Of a DNA stretch of 64,000 bases, positions 45,539 through 54,817 are shown in pieces. This stretch comes from Hydrotalea sp. GTDB lineage: Bacteria > Bacteroidota > Bacteroidia > Chitinophagales > Chitinophagaceae. Each line of letters starts with the position of its first letter. Position 1 is the first letter of the stretch. Made by a program: the position numbers and the translations under genes. The notes beneath the pieces were generated by a model. It saw only the letters and a program-made list of their open reading frames with translations, was not told where the DNA came from and ran no database searches. The stretch lies in the NCBI GenBank assembly GCA_027364735.1, contig DAHXOT010000003.1, positions 34,935-98,934 of the forward strand. Reading direction: 5' to 3'.

Positions 45539-46186
45539 ATGGGCATTAATAATTTTGGAAAGATTTTCATGCCAAAAAATAAAATCTTCTACGAATTATT
45601 CGAGCAAGTAGCAGAAACCGTAGAAGAAATGGGCTTTATTTTAAAAAGATCAGTGGCCGAAGCTGATGCAGATAAACGACTTCAATTTGCTAAACAAATT
45701 GAAGATTTAGAACACAAAAATGACGATCATACACATAAAGTATTTACAGAATTAGGCCGAAATTTTATTACTCCATTCGACAGAGAGGATATACATTATT
45801 TAGCCACATCTCTCGATGATATTGCAGATTACATTTTTTCTACTTCCAAAAAAATTAATTTCTATCATGTAAATACCAATGATACAGGTATTCAAAAAAT
45901 GGCCGAATTAATTTGCCAAGGTTGTACCGAAATTAAAAAAGCAGTACATGGATTAAGAGATATGAAAGATTTACGAAAAATGACCGAGGCATTAGTAAAA
46001 GTAAACAGCATAGAAAATCAGGCAGATGATGTTTTTGATTTAAGTATTGAAATGTTATTTCAGCAAGAAAACGATTTTAAAGAAGTAATTAAGAAAAGAG
46101 AAATATACCAAGTAATGGAAATTGCAACCGATAAATGTGAAGATGCTGCCAATGTAATTGAGTCAATCATTATTAAATATGCGTAA
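45539..46186 (+). CDS. DUF47/PhoU-like PiT accessory protein
   Basis: This is a 215-residue, fully helical cytoplasmic protein of the DUF47 family, related to PhoU. Typical features are the repeated acidic helices (EDLEHKNDDHTHKVFTEL, DREDIHYLATSLDDIADYI and KCEDAANVIESIIIKYA), which coordinate metals in this fold. DUF47 genes are regularly found next to PiT phosphate transporters, as here (PiT starts 104 bases downstream), and are thought to regulate their activity. It is about 120 bases after the PhoR-like kinase. Confidence 0.9.
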   Translation: MGINNFGKIFMPKNKIFYELFEQVAETVEEMGFILKRSVAEADADKRLQFAKQIEDLEHKNDDHTHKVFTELGRNFITPFDREDIHYLATSLDDIADYIFSTSKKINFYHVNTNDTGIQKMAELICQGCTEIKKAVHGLRDMKDLRKMTEALVKVNSIENQADDVFDLSIEMLFQQENDFKEVIKKREIYQVMEIATDKCEDAANVIESIIIKYA

Positions 46187-46290
46187 ATGGTTATAAGCTA
46201 TGAATTATAAGGTATCATAAACTATGGCTACAAGTATATATTCAAGCAAAAAACACATTACTCGTAACTCATCACTTATAACTCATTTTT

Positions 46291-47283
46291 ATGTTTAGTT
46301 TGTTAATTGTAATTATTGTTCTTGCTTTAATTTTCGATTTTATTAATGGCTTTCACGATGCTGCAAATTCTATTGCAACCATTGTTTCAACTAAAGTATT
46401 AACTCCGTTTCAGGCAGTAATATGGGCAGCTTTTTTTAATTTTGTTGCTTTTTTTGTATTTAAAGATCATAAAGTTGCCAATACCATTGCTAAAACTATT
46501 TATCCGCAGTTTATTGATTTGTATATTATTTTGGCAGGCATTATTGCAGCCATTTGTTGGAACTTAATTACTTGGTGGTACGGTATTCCATCCAGCTCTT
46601 CTCATACATTAATCGGCGGATTTATTGGTGCAGCTTTAGCCAAAATTGGCAGTTTTAAAGTTGTGGTTTTAGCTAATCTTACTAAAACTGTTTTATTTCT
46701 TTTCCTATCTCCGTTAATAGGTTTAATTCTTGCTTTTATTATTACCTTACTTATTGTACATCTTTTTAAAAAATCTAATCCTTACAAAGCAGAGCGATGG
46801 TTTAAAAGATTACAGTTACTATCATCCGCTGCTTTTAGTTTGGGCCATGGCGGTAACGATGCTCAAAAAGTAATGGGTTTAATTACGGTTGCTTTAGTAT
46901 CGCAAGGAATTATACCTGATATTAAGGCAATGCCTAATTGGGTACCTATAGCTTGTTATAGTTCTATTGCATTAGGCACAATGAGTGGTGGTTGGAAGAT
47001 TGTAAAAACTATGGGAACACGCATTACCAAAGTAACTCCTTTGGAAGGGGTAGCAGCCGAAACTGCAGGTGCCAGCACTTTAATACTCACCGAAGGTTTG
47101 GGCATTCCGGTAAGTACTACCCATACAATTGCAGGCTGTATTATGGGTGTTGGTGCTACCAAACGATTAAGTGCAGTGCGTTGGGGTGTAACAATAAATT
47201 TAATTTGGGCATGGGTATTAACAATACCTGTTTCTGCGGCTTTAGCAGCTTTTTTCTATTTTATTATTTCAAAATTCATTTAA
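46291..47283 (+). CDS. pit: PiT-family inorganic phosphate transporter
   Basis: This is a 330-residue inner-membrane transporter with about ten helices. The two PiT signature repeats are seen: FDFINGFHDAANSIATIVSTKVLTP near the N-terminus (the GFHDAAN motif) and GHGGNDAQKVMGLI in the second half. The GIPSSSSHTLIGGFIGAA and GIPVSTTHTIAGCIMGVG motifs are also paired. PiT proteins use H+ or Na+ to bring in phosphate, often as metal-phosphate. It follows its likely regulator (DUF47), and a PhoBR-like pair lies upstream. Confidence 0.94.
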   Translation: MFSLLIVIIVLALIFDFINGFHDAANSIATIVSTKVLTPFQAVIWAAFFNFVAFFVFKDHKVANTIAKTIYPQFIDLYIILAGIIAAICWNLITWWYGIPSSSSHTLIGGFIGAALAKIGSFKVVVLANLTKTVLFLFLSPLIGLILAFIITLLIVHLFKKSNPYKAERWFKRLQLLSSAAFSLGHGGNDAQKVMGLITVALVSQGIIPDIKAMPNWVPIACYSSIALGTMSGGWKIVKTMGTRITKVTPLEGVAAETAGASTLILTEGLGIPVSTTHTIAGCIMGVGATKRLSAVRWGVTINLIWAWVLTIPVSAALAAFFYFIISKFI

Positions 47284-47350
47284 TTTTTAGCAAAAACTAC
47301 AATTATTCCGAAAGCTGCTGTTTCTTTGTATAGAAATAATAACCTATCTT

Positions 47351-48379
47351 ATGAAGAAAATATTAGTTACCGGTGGATGCGGCTATATAGGCTCTCATAC
47401 CATTGTAGATTTAATCGAAAACGGATTTGAAGTTATTTCTGTTGACGATAATTCTCGTTCTACTTTATATGCACTTAATGCCATTGAAAAAATTACCGGA
47501 ATAAAAGTTAAAAACTATACACTCAATCTTACAAATTTTACGGCAACAAGAAATATTTTTTTAGAAAACGAAGATATTGCGGGAATTATACATTTTGCTG
47601 CATATAAGGCTGTGGGAGAATCTTGCGAGTTGCCTTTAATGTATTACGAAAACAATTTAATTTCTTTAATAAATTTATTAAAATGTGTACAAGAATTTAA
47701 AGTTCCTCATTTTGTTTTTTCATCATCTTGTACAGTATATGGCAATCCCGATTCAATTCCTGTAACCGAAAACTTCCCAATAAAAAAAGCTGAAAGTCCG
47801 TATGGTGCTACCAAACAAATGGGCGAAATCATATTACAAGATTTTTCTAAAGTTTCAACTACAACATCTATTTTATTAAGATATTTCAATCCGGTTGGTG
47901 CACATCCCAGCGGATTAATGGGCGAGTTGCCTTTGGGCAAACCCATGAACTTAGTTCCGGCTATAACGCAAACGGCTATTGGCAAACTACCTAAAATGTA
48001 TGTGTGGGGCAACGATTATCCAACAAGAGATGGAAGTTGTATAAGAGATTATATTCACGTTTGCGATATTGCTCATGCACACACTTTGGCATTACAATAT
48101 TTACTTGCAAACAAAAACAAATCTAATTGCGATGTGTTTAATTTAGGAACAGGAGATGGTGTTTCGGTTTTGGAAGCTATTAAAACATTTGAAGCCGTTA
48201 GTAATGTTAAATTAAATTATGAAATAGGCCCCCGACGCTCGGGCGATGTAATAGCCATTTATGCCAATAATGAATTGGCAGTACAATTATTAGGTTGGAG
48301 AATAAAATATGGTATTATCGAAATGATGGATACCGCTTGGAAATGGGAACTGAAATTAAAGAATGAAAAAATTGTATAA
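47351..48379 (+). CDS. galE: UDP-glucose 4-epimerase
   Basis: This is a 342-residue short-chain dehydrogenase-type epimerase interconverting UDP-glucose and UDP-galactose. The NAD-binding GGCGYIGSHT is at residues 8-17. The catalytic area has SSSCTVYG (Ser/Thr) and the YxxxK pair in ESPYGATK. LLRYFNPVGAHPSGLMGE and GNDYPTRDGSCIRDYIHV are hallmarks of GalE. It probably supplies sugar nucleotides for envelope glycans. It is convergent with prfA and separated from it by 15 bases. Confidence 0.94.
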   Translation: MKKILVTGGCGYIGSHTIVDLIENGFEVISVDDNSRSTLYALNAIEKITGIKVKNYTLNLTNFTATRNIFLENEDIAGIIHFAAYKAVGESCELPLMYYENNLISLINLLKCVQEFKVPHFVFSSSCTVYGNPDSIPVTENFPIKKAESPYGATKQMGEIILQDFSKVSTTTSILLRYFNPVGAHPSGLMGELPLGKPMNLVPAITQTAIGKLPKMYVWGNDYPTRDGSCIRDYIHVCDIAHAHTLALQYLLANKNKSNCDVFNLGTGDGVSVLEAIKTFEAVSNVKLNYEIGPRRSGDVIAIYANNELAVQLLGWRIKYGIIEMMDTAWKWELKLKNEKIV

Positions 48380-48394
48380 AAAAATAGAAATACA

Positions 48395-49459
48395 TTAATT
48401 CTGATTGGCCATTTTTTCGGTATTCTCGGCTAATTGTAATGCTTCAATAAATTCATCAATATCGCCATTGATTACGGCGTTTAAGTTGTACGAAGTTAAA
48501 CCAATGCGATGATCGGTAACTCTTCCTTGAGGCCAATTATACGTTCTTATTTTAGCACTTCTATCTCCGGTGCTTACTAAGGTTTTTCGTTGTTTGGCTA
48601 TTTCTTCTTCTTGTTTGCGTACTTGTTCTTCGTACAATTTGGTACGCAACATGGTCATGGCTTTTTCTCGGTTTCCTAATTGGCTTCTTTCGGTTTGGCA
48701 CATTACCACCACACCTGTTGGAATATGGGTTAAAAAAACTTTTGTTTCTACTTTATTTACATTTTGTCCGCCGGCACCACCACTTCGGGCAGTTTCCATT
48801 TTTACATCACTCTCTTTTAGTTCAAAATCTACTTCTTCGGCTTCTGGCATTACGGCTACAGTTGCAGCACTGGTATGAACGCGTCCTTGTGTTTCAGTAT
48901 TGGGTACACGTTGTACACGGTGTACGCCACTTTCAAATTTTAGTGTACCGTAAACATCTTCACCGCTTACTTCTACCACTACTTCTTTATAGCCACCAAC
49001 GGTACCTTCGCTATCACTAACAATGGCAGTTTTCCATCCTTTTTTGGCACAAAATCGTAAATACATGCCTAATAAATCGCCGGCAAATAAGCTAGCTTCA
49101 TCTCCACCGGTACCGGCACGTATTTCAAGAATCGCGTTTTTATCGTCTTGAGGATCTTTTGGAATTAATAATTTGGTTAATTCTTTTTCTAAGGTTTCTT
49201 TTTGTATTTCCAGCTCGGGCAATTCCATTTTTGCCAATTCCTTTAGCTCTTCATCGCTCCCATTTAAACTTTCTTTTGCAAAGGTGTATTCGGCTAAAAC
49301 TTTTTTATAGGTTTCAAAGGGTTGCACAATTTTTTCGAGAGATCGGTATTCTTTACTTAGTTTACCAAACTCTTTTTGATTATTGATGATTTCGGGATTG
49401 GTTAATGCAATACCAACTCGTTCAAATCTTGCTTTAATGGCTTCTAACTTATCTAACAT
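48395..49459 (-). CDS. prfA: Peptide chain release factor 1
   Basis: This is a 354-residue translation termination factor for UAA and UAG stop codons. The peptidyl-tRNA hydrolysis motif GGQ is in [16 protein letters not shown]. The tripeptide recognition motif (PxT type) reads P-N-T in [16 protein letters not shown], where E. coli has P-A-T. The N-terminal domain and the C-terminal [11 protein letters not shown] stretch are complete. No frameshift site like that of prfB is present, as expected for RF1. Confidence 0.96.
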   Translation of the reverse strand: MLDKLEAIKARFERVGIALTNPEIINNQKEFGKLSKEYRSLEKIVQPFETYKKVLAEYTFAKESLNGSDEELKELAKMELPELEIQKETLEKELTKLLIPKDPQDDKNAILEIRAGTGGDEASLFAGDLLGMYLRFCAKKGWKTAIVSDSEGTVGGYKEVVVEVSGEDVYGTLKFESGVHRVQRVPNTETQGRVHTSAATVAVMPEAEEVDFELKESDVKMETARSGGAGGQNVNKVETKVFLTHIPTGVVVMCQTERSQLGNREKAMTMLRTKLYEEQVRKQEEEIAKQRKTLVSTGDRSAKIRTYNWPQGRVTDHRIGLTSYNLNAVINGDIDEFIEALQLAENTEKMANQN

Positions 49460-49476
49460 ATCATTTATTCGGATGG

Positions 49477-49484
49477 CAAAAGTA
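49477..49484 (-). promoter_or_regulatory. Likely -7 box of prfA
   Basis: On the - strand this reads TACTTTTG, a TAnnTTTG match 17 bases before the prfA start. No -33 TTG was found at the right distance. Confidence 0.4.
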
Positions 49485-49568
49485 AGGAATGGATTGCTGA
49501 AAATGATAGATTGATTAAGGTGATTGGTAATGATTTTTTAATTGTTAACAATTACATAATGCGTTGAA

Positions 49569-49600
49569 TTGGGTTAAAAAACATTGCCTTTATAGTTTTG
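49569..49600 (+). promoter_or_regulatory. Promoter of the susC/susD operon
   Basis: TTG (49569-49571), 21 bases, then TAGTTTTG (49593-49600) fits the consensus. The leader to the ATG at 49736 is about 130 bases, the longest of the promoters noted here, and has no evident riboswitch fold. Confidence 0.5.
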
Positions 49601-49735
49601 CAGCCTAATTAAATTGTTAAATACATTAAGAAATCAGTAATAATATAATACAAAATATAGCATTAGGCATTAACTAATTTTTATACTACTATTTTATTTA
49701 GAAATAAACCAAATTCTTTGATTCAAACAAACTTT

Positions 49736-52700
49736 ATGAAAAAAAACTACCAATTTTCACTTTCACTATTGTGCATTTTATTTGTAATGATTGTGCAAAC
49801 GGGTTTTACTCAGCAAAGTAGAGTTATTCTGGGAAAGATTACAGATGCACAAGACAAAACACCAATTGTTGGAGCATCTGTATCTATTAAAAATACTTCT
49901 CGTGGTACTGTAACCGATGGAGAAGGTAATTTTAAAATTTCAGTTCCTGCTAATTATAATAATGAGCGGGTTGCATTATTTATTACATCTGTAGGTTATA
50001 CTGCTGTTTTAAAAAATGTAGTTAGTAACCAATCCGAGGTATTAATTAGTTTATCAAAAGATACTAAAGCATTAGCCGAAGTAGTTGTTACCGCTTTAGG
50101 TATTAGTAAACAATCGAAAGCTATTGGGTATGCTGTTCAATCGGTATCAACAAGGCAATTAACACAAGCGCAAGATCCTAACCTAATTAATAACCTTAAT
50201 GGTAAAATAGCAGGTGTGTATATTACCAATGGAGGCGCTGGTGTTGGTTCTACATCTAGAATTGTGATACGTGGAGAAAATTCTTTTAATGGTTCTAATC
50301 AACCATTATTTGTAGTAGATGGTGTGCCTATTAATAACGAAACTTTTTTTAATAATGCGATAGAAAATTCTGCTAATCAGGGTACATGGGCAGAAGTAGA
50401 TTGGGGAAATGGTGCTGCCGAAATTAATCCTAATGATATTGCTAAAGTAACTGTATTAAAAGGTTCTACTGCTGCAGCTTTGTATGGTTCCAGAGCAGCA
50501 AACGGTGCTGTGGTATTAACAACCAAAAAAGGAACAACCCAAAAAGGAATGATGGGTGTAACTTTTAATTCTACCACAACTTTTGAAACACCTTTAAAGC
50601 TTCCTCGACTTCAAAATCAATATGGATTAGGCGTTAATGCATATCCATTAACCGGAAGTCCTAATATCTATTCATACGCTAATGGAGGTGGTTCCAGCGA
50701 AAATAATATTCCTAACTGGGGATTAAAATTCGATCCTAATTTATTAGTACCTCAATTTGATAGCCCTGCCGGTACAGATGGTACATATCAAGCAGCCGAT
50801 TTAGTGGCACGTTCAGTAAATCCGGGATTAGCTGTAAAACCAACGCCATGGATTGGTCATGCAGATCATTTTCAAAAATTTCTTCAAACCGGTATTACCA
50901 CTCAAAATAGCATAGGTTTTGGTGGAATTACTGAAAATGGAAGTTACCATATATCAATAGGTAATATGGTAAATAGAGGCATTCTTCCCGGAACCGATTT
51001 AAGAAGATATTCTATTTCTGTAAGAGCTGATCATCGCTTCAACAATAAACTTACTTCTGATTATTTTATTAATATTATTAACAGTAATAGTAATAACAGA
51101 CCTAATATTGGCTATGGTTCAGAAAGTGTAATGTATACCTTTTTTGGTGTGTATGGAATGCCACTTAATGTAGATGTTAACTCGCTTAAAAAACAATGGC
51201 AAACCGGAAGAAATCAATTAAATCAGTTCCGTTATTGGAATAATCACGATAATCCTTACGTTACTTTATATGATAATGTGAATAGTTTTAATAAGAACAG
51301 AATATTAGGTAATGCTTCTTTAAAATATGCTATTAATAATCAATGGACAGCCATTTTAAGAACAGGGTCTGATTTTTATAACGATCGTCGCGAAGGGCAT
51401 AGAGCCTTTAGTACTGTTCGCTTCCCAACAGGTGGCTTTAGAAGTGATGATGTTACTTACATGGAAAATAATACAGACTTTTTGGTTACTTATCGTAAAC
51501 CTTCGAGTCATGTTTTTAATGTAAGTGTTTCGGGTGGAGGTAATAGATTTATACAAAATGTTTCGTACACCCGCAATATTGCTAATTCTTTAATTACTCC
51601 GGGTTTATATAATTTTTCAAATGCACAAAATCAATTACCTACTTTATTTCAAAAATTCAATAAAGTAATATATAGCTTATATGCATTTGGCGATTTTGAT
51701 TATAAAAACTTGATTTTTTTAAATGTAACTGCACGTAATGATAGGTCTAGCACTTTACCTGCCGGCAGCAATTCTTATTTTTATCCTTCTGCTTCATTAA
51801 GTGCTATAGTTTCAGATATGGTAAATTTACCTTCTGCAATTTCGTATCTAAAAGTTAGAGCATCTACAGCCAAAGTAGGTAGAGATGCCGATCCATATTC
51901 TATTAATAATACCTATTTAACCAATACGCCGTTTAATTCATATCCACTTACAACCGGTAATAATATTTTATCGAATAACAATTTAAAACCATCTTCAACT
52001 ACCACTACCGAATTTGGTTTTGAAGCTAAATTTTTAGAAAACAGAATTGGGTTAGATGTTAGTGTATATAATTCTAATACTAAAGATGAGGTAGTACAAT
52101 TGCCCATTCCGGTTTCTTCAGGTTATACCAATGCGTATGTTAATGGCGGAACTATTAATAATAAAGGAATTGAAATTATGTTGAGTGTTTCTCCCTTTAA
52201 ATCAAGAAATAAGAATGGATTTAATTGGGATATGAATTTCAATTTTAGCCGTAATGTGGGTAAGGTAGTTTCTTTACCTGATGGTATCAATACTTATGTA
52301 TATGCACAAGTTACTCAATACGATCGTTATTTTAGAGCCATTCAATACGATGCTAAAGTAGGAGAGCGTATGGGTAATATGTACGGAAATGTTTTTGTGA
52401 GAGACCCTCAAGGTAATATTGTTTATAAAAATGGAGTACCTCAATTTACCTCTACTCAAAATGGGTTATTGGGCAATTATAATCCTGATTTCGTATTGGG
52501 ATGGACTAACGAATTTACTTTTGGGAATTTTAATGCAGGAATGGTTTGGGATTGGCACCAAGGTGGTAAGTTTTATTCTTACACAGCATTGGGTGTATTA
52601 GCCGGTGGAATGTCGGTAGAGACATTGCCTGGCAGAGAAACAGGTATTGTAGGTAAAGGCGTGGTGTTAGACCCAACAAGCGGTAAATACATGCCTAATA

Positions 52701-53017
52701 CAACCAAAGTTGATGCTGCTACATACTATAATGCTTATTATAATGGATCTAACAACGAGGCATTTATGTATGATGCTACGTATATTAAATTAAGAGAATT
52801 AAGAGTTGGATATACTTTTAGAAATGTATTTGGTAAAGCACACAATTCTAATTTAAACCTTTCATTAATAGCAAGAAACTTTTTAGAGTTTACAAAAAAT
52901 AAAGATGTAGATCCTGAAACTTTAGCATTACGCGGCCAACAAATTTTACCGGGTACAGAATTTTTAAGTATACCGGCAACTAAAAGTTTAGGATTCTCTT
53001 TAGGACTTAGTTTCTAA
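49736..53017 (+). CDS. SusC/RagA-type TonB-dependent outer-membrane transporter
   Basis: This is a 1093-residue outer-membrane import channel. The start at 49736 gives the signal peptide MKKNYQFSLSLLCILFV; an upstream TTG is less likely. Next is a carboxypeptidase-D regulatory-like domain (about 28-110, GKITDAQDKTPIVGASVSIK), then the SusC plug (VVTALGISKQSKAIGYAVQ, RIVIRGENSFNGSNQPLFVVDGVPINN in part) with the KVTVLKGSTAAALYGSRAANG signature. A long barrel ends at an aromatic Phe (GFSLGLSF). It works with the SusD lipoprotein encoded 69 bases downstream. The substrate cannot be read from sequence; nearby peptidase genes make peptides a reasonable guess. Confidence 0.95.
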   Translation: MKKNYQFSLSLLCILFVMIVQTGFTQQSRVILGKITDAQDKTPIVGASVSIKNTSRGTVTDGEGNFKISVPANYNNERVALFITSVGYTAVLKNVVSNQSEVLISLSKDTKALAEVVVTALGISKQSKAIGYAVQSVSTRQLTQAQDPNLINNLNGKIAGVYITNGGAGVGSTSRIVIRGENSFNGSNQPLFVVDGVPINNETFFNNAIENSANQGTWAEVDWGNGAAEINPNDIAKVTVLKGSTAAALYGSRAANGAVVLTTKKGTTQKGMMGVTFNSTTTFETPLKLPRLQNQYGLGVNAYPLTGSPNIYSYANGGGSSENNIPNWGLKFDPNLLVPQFDSPAGTDGTYQAADLVARSVNPGLAVKPTPWIGHADHFQKFLQTGITTQNSIGFGGITENGSYHISIGNMVNRGILPGTDLRRYSISVRADHRFNNKLTSDYFINIINSNSNNRPNIGYGSESVMYTFFGVYGMPLNVDVNSLKKQWQTGRNQLNQFRYWNNHDNPYVTLYDNVNSFNKNRILGNASLKYAINNQWTAILRTGSDFYNDRREGHRAFSTVRFPTGGFRSDDVTYMENNTDFLVTYRKPSSHVFNVSVSGGGNRFIQNVSYTRNIANSLITPGLYNFSNAQNQLPTLFQKFNKVIYSLYAFGDFDYKNLIFLNVTARNDRSSTLPAGSNSYFYPSASLSAIVSDMVNLPSAISYLKVRASTAKVGRDADPYSINNTYLTNTPFNSYPLTTGNNILSNNNLKPSSTTTTEFGFEAKFLENRIGLDVSVYNSNTKDEVVQLPIPVSSGYTNAYVNGGTINNKGIEIMLSVSPFKSRNKNGFNWDMNFNFSRNVGKVVSLPDGINTYVYAQVTQYDRYFRAIQYDAKVGERMGNMYGNVFVRDPQGNIVYKNGVPQFTSTQNGLLGNYNPDFVLGWTNEFTFGNFNAGMVWDWHQGGKFYSYTALGVLAGGMSVETLPGRETGIVGKGVVLDPTSGKYMPNTTKVDAATYYNAYYNGSNNEAFMYDATYIKLRELRVGYTFRNVFGKAHNSNLNLSLIARNFLEFTKNKDVDPETLALRGQQILPGTEFLSIPATKSLGFSLGLSF

Positions 53018-53085
53018 AACATTTAAACAACATAGAAACAAAACAATATCCAAATCAATTTAATTGAAAATATAAATCTCGTTAA

Positions 53086-54567
53086 ATGAAAAAGATAGTC
53101 ATATTAGGTGGAATATTTATTGTAGCAGGAATTCTTTTTACTTCTTGCTCTAAAGAATTGCAAAAGGTAAATATTAACCCCAATGCACTCGAAAATCCCG
53201 ATGCTACTACATTATTATCAAATACCATTGTATCAGAATTTTATAATAATGCCTATTCTGGATGGACATTAGGTAATGGGTATAATCAATACATGACTTA
53301 TAGTCAGAGTTATTATAATCAAGGCACAAGATACTCGCCCATTACTAATGAACCCTATTGGATTCCAATGTATGAAACGGCTCGTGATGCCAATATTTTA
53401 TATGGATTAGGTGTAACACAAAAAAATCCATTATTACAAGCTGTTGCACTTACTTTACGTTCGTATGCATTTGCACAATTAACCGAATTGTGGGGCGATA
53501 TACCTTTTACCCAAGCACTTCAAGGAAATTCAGGAGTTTATACACCTGCATACGATTCTCAACAAACAGTATATACCGATGCTAACTCTGGCATATTATC
53601 CAGTTTGAGAAGAGCAGATAGTTTATTAAAAGCCAATCCCACTGGATTAATTACCGGCGATGTACTTTTTGCTTCAAACACTGCTTCTTGGAGACGTTTT
53701 ATCAATGCACTGCGTTTAAGATATTTGTTAAGAGTATCTTCTAAAATGAGTGTTGCTACCGAAATGCAATCTATATTAAGTGATGGTGCTATTATGCAGA
53801 GTGCAACACAAAGTGCTGCTATAGATCTTCCTACAACTACTCCTTATAATTTTGTAAGTCTTACAGAACGTTCAGGAGATTTTTTTGTAAAATATCTCAA
53901 TAGCACATTATACAACGTATTTGTTAATACAGCCGATACTGCAAGAATTTCGGCCTATTTTACAAATACAGCTACAACAACAGCCAATAGCACATTTAGT
54001 TTCAGTAATTATGGAGGAATGCCTTTAGTGGTAGATGCTACAAATGCTTTATCAAGTCAATCTTCTAATTTTAATCCAAGTTTTCAATCGGGTTCAAATA
54101 AGCCTATTATTAAAGCCAGAATTATTACTTATGCCGAGCAACAATTTATTTTAGCAGAAGCAGCATTGAAGGGCTATATTAATGGAAGTGCGGCTAATTA
54201 TTATACTAGTGGTGTTAGTGCAGCATATTCTGAAATTGGAATGAATGCTGCTACTACTGCTAACTATTTAACACATAGTGGTGTTGTTTTCGATGCATCT
54301 TCTACATCAGCTTCTTTAAGCCAAATTATTACTCAAAAATGGGTAGCTAATATTAACAATGGATTTGAAGGTTGGATTGAATATCGCCGTACCGGATTTC
54401 CGCAATTACAAACAGGAGGTTCATCTAATCTTAATGGAGGTGTAATACCTTCTCGTTTCTTGTATCCTGTTAGCGAACAAACTATTAACAGTACCAATTA
54501 TAAAAAAGAAATTTCAGTAATGGGTAGTGCAGAAAATACGACTTATAAAGCTTGGTGGGAAAAGTAG
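53086..54567 (+). CDS. SusD/RagB-family nutrient-binding lipoprotein (SusD-like_2 type)
   Basis: This is a 493-residue outer-membrane lipoprotein with the signal GILFTSC and Cys21 as the lipid site. It has the helical TPR scaffold typical of SusD: QYMTYSQSYYNQGTRYSP near the N-terminus, QLTELWGDIPFTQALQG and the C-terminal NNGFEGWIEYRRTGFPQL with RFLYPVSEQTINSTNY. The last pattern marks the SusD-like_2 subfamily, which differs from the classical starch SusD. It forms a lid on the SusC channel. It is co-transcribed with SusC and followed by a strong terminator. Confidence 0.93.
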   Translation: MKKIVILGGIFIVAGILFTSCSKELQKVNINPNALENPDATTLLSNTIVSEFYNNAYSGWTLGNGYNQYMTYSQSYYNQGTRYSPITNEPYWIPMYETARDANILYGLGVTQKNPLLQAVALTLRSYAFAQLTELWGDIPFTQALQGNSGVYTPAYDSQQTVYTDANSGILSSLRRADSLLKANPTGLITGDVLFASNTASWRRFINALRLRYLLRVSSKMSVATEMQSILSDGAIMQSATQSAAIDLPTTTPYNFVSLTERSGDFFVKYLNSTLYNVFVNTADTARISAYFTNTATTTANSTFSFSNYGGMPLVVDATNALSSQSSNFNPSFQSGSNKPIIKARIITYAEQQFILAEAALKGYINGSAANYYTSGVSAAYSEIGMNAATTANYLTHSGVVFDASSTSASLSQIITQKWVANINNGFEGWIEYRRTGFPQLQTGGSSNLNGGVIPSRFLYPVSEQTINSTNYKKEISVMGSAENTTYKAWWEK

Positions 54568-54598
54568 TATTGTATTTTTTTAAGGCTTTAGATTATTG

Positions 54599-54633
54599 AA
54601 AGGAGAGCATATTTATATGCTCTCCTTTTTTTA
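54599..54633 (+). terminator. Intrinsic terminator after the susC/susD pair
   Basis: A 12-base-pair perfect stem (54599-54610 with 54617-54628) with a 6-base loop is followed by more T residues. It separates susCD from the dipeptidase gene. Confidence 0.9.
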
Positions 54634-54817
54634 GTGCACACTCTTTTTACAAATACAAAATGTTAATGTATTTCTACAATTCGTTCACATATAAAAATTT
54701 CATGCTTAAATAAAAATAGCTATTTTCAATAGTTGTATAATTAGTGCAATAAGCATTTCACCATAATAATTTCATTTTAAGTACAGATTATTATAACCTT
54801 AAAATAAAAACCAATAT

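Noticed and set aside
46992..47333. 113-residue frame overlapping the end of the PiT gene
   Set aside because: It is a +1 frame of a complete PiT gene whose C-terminus is intact, so it is neither a frameshift nor a separate gene.
48718..49020. 100-residue open frame opposite prfA, very rich in Leu, His and Arg
   Set aside because: Shadow of prfA; composition is that of an antisense frame.
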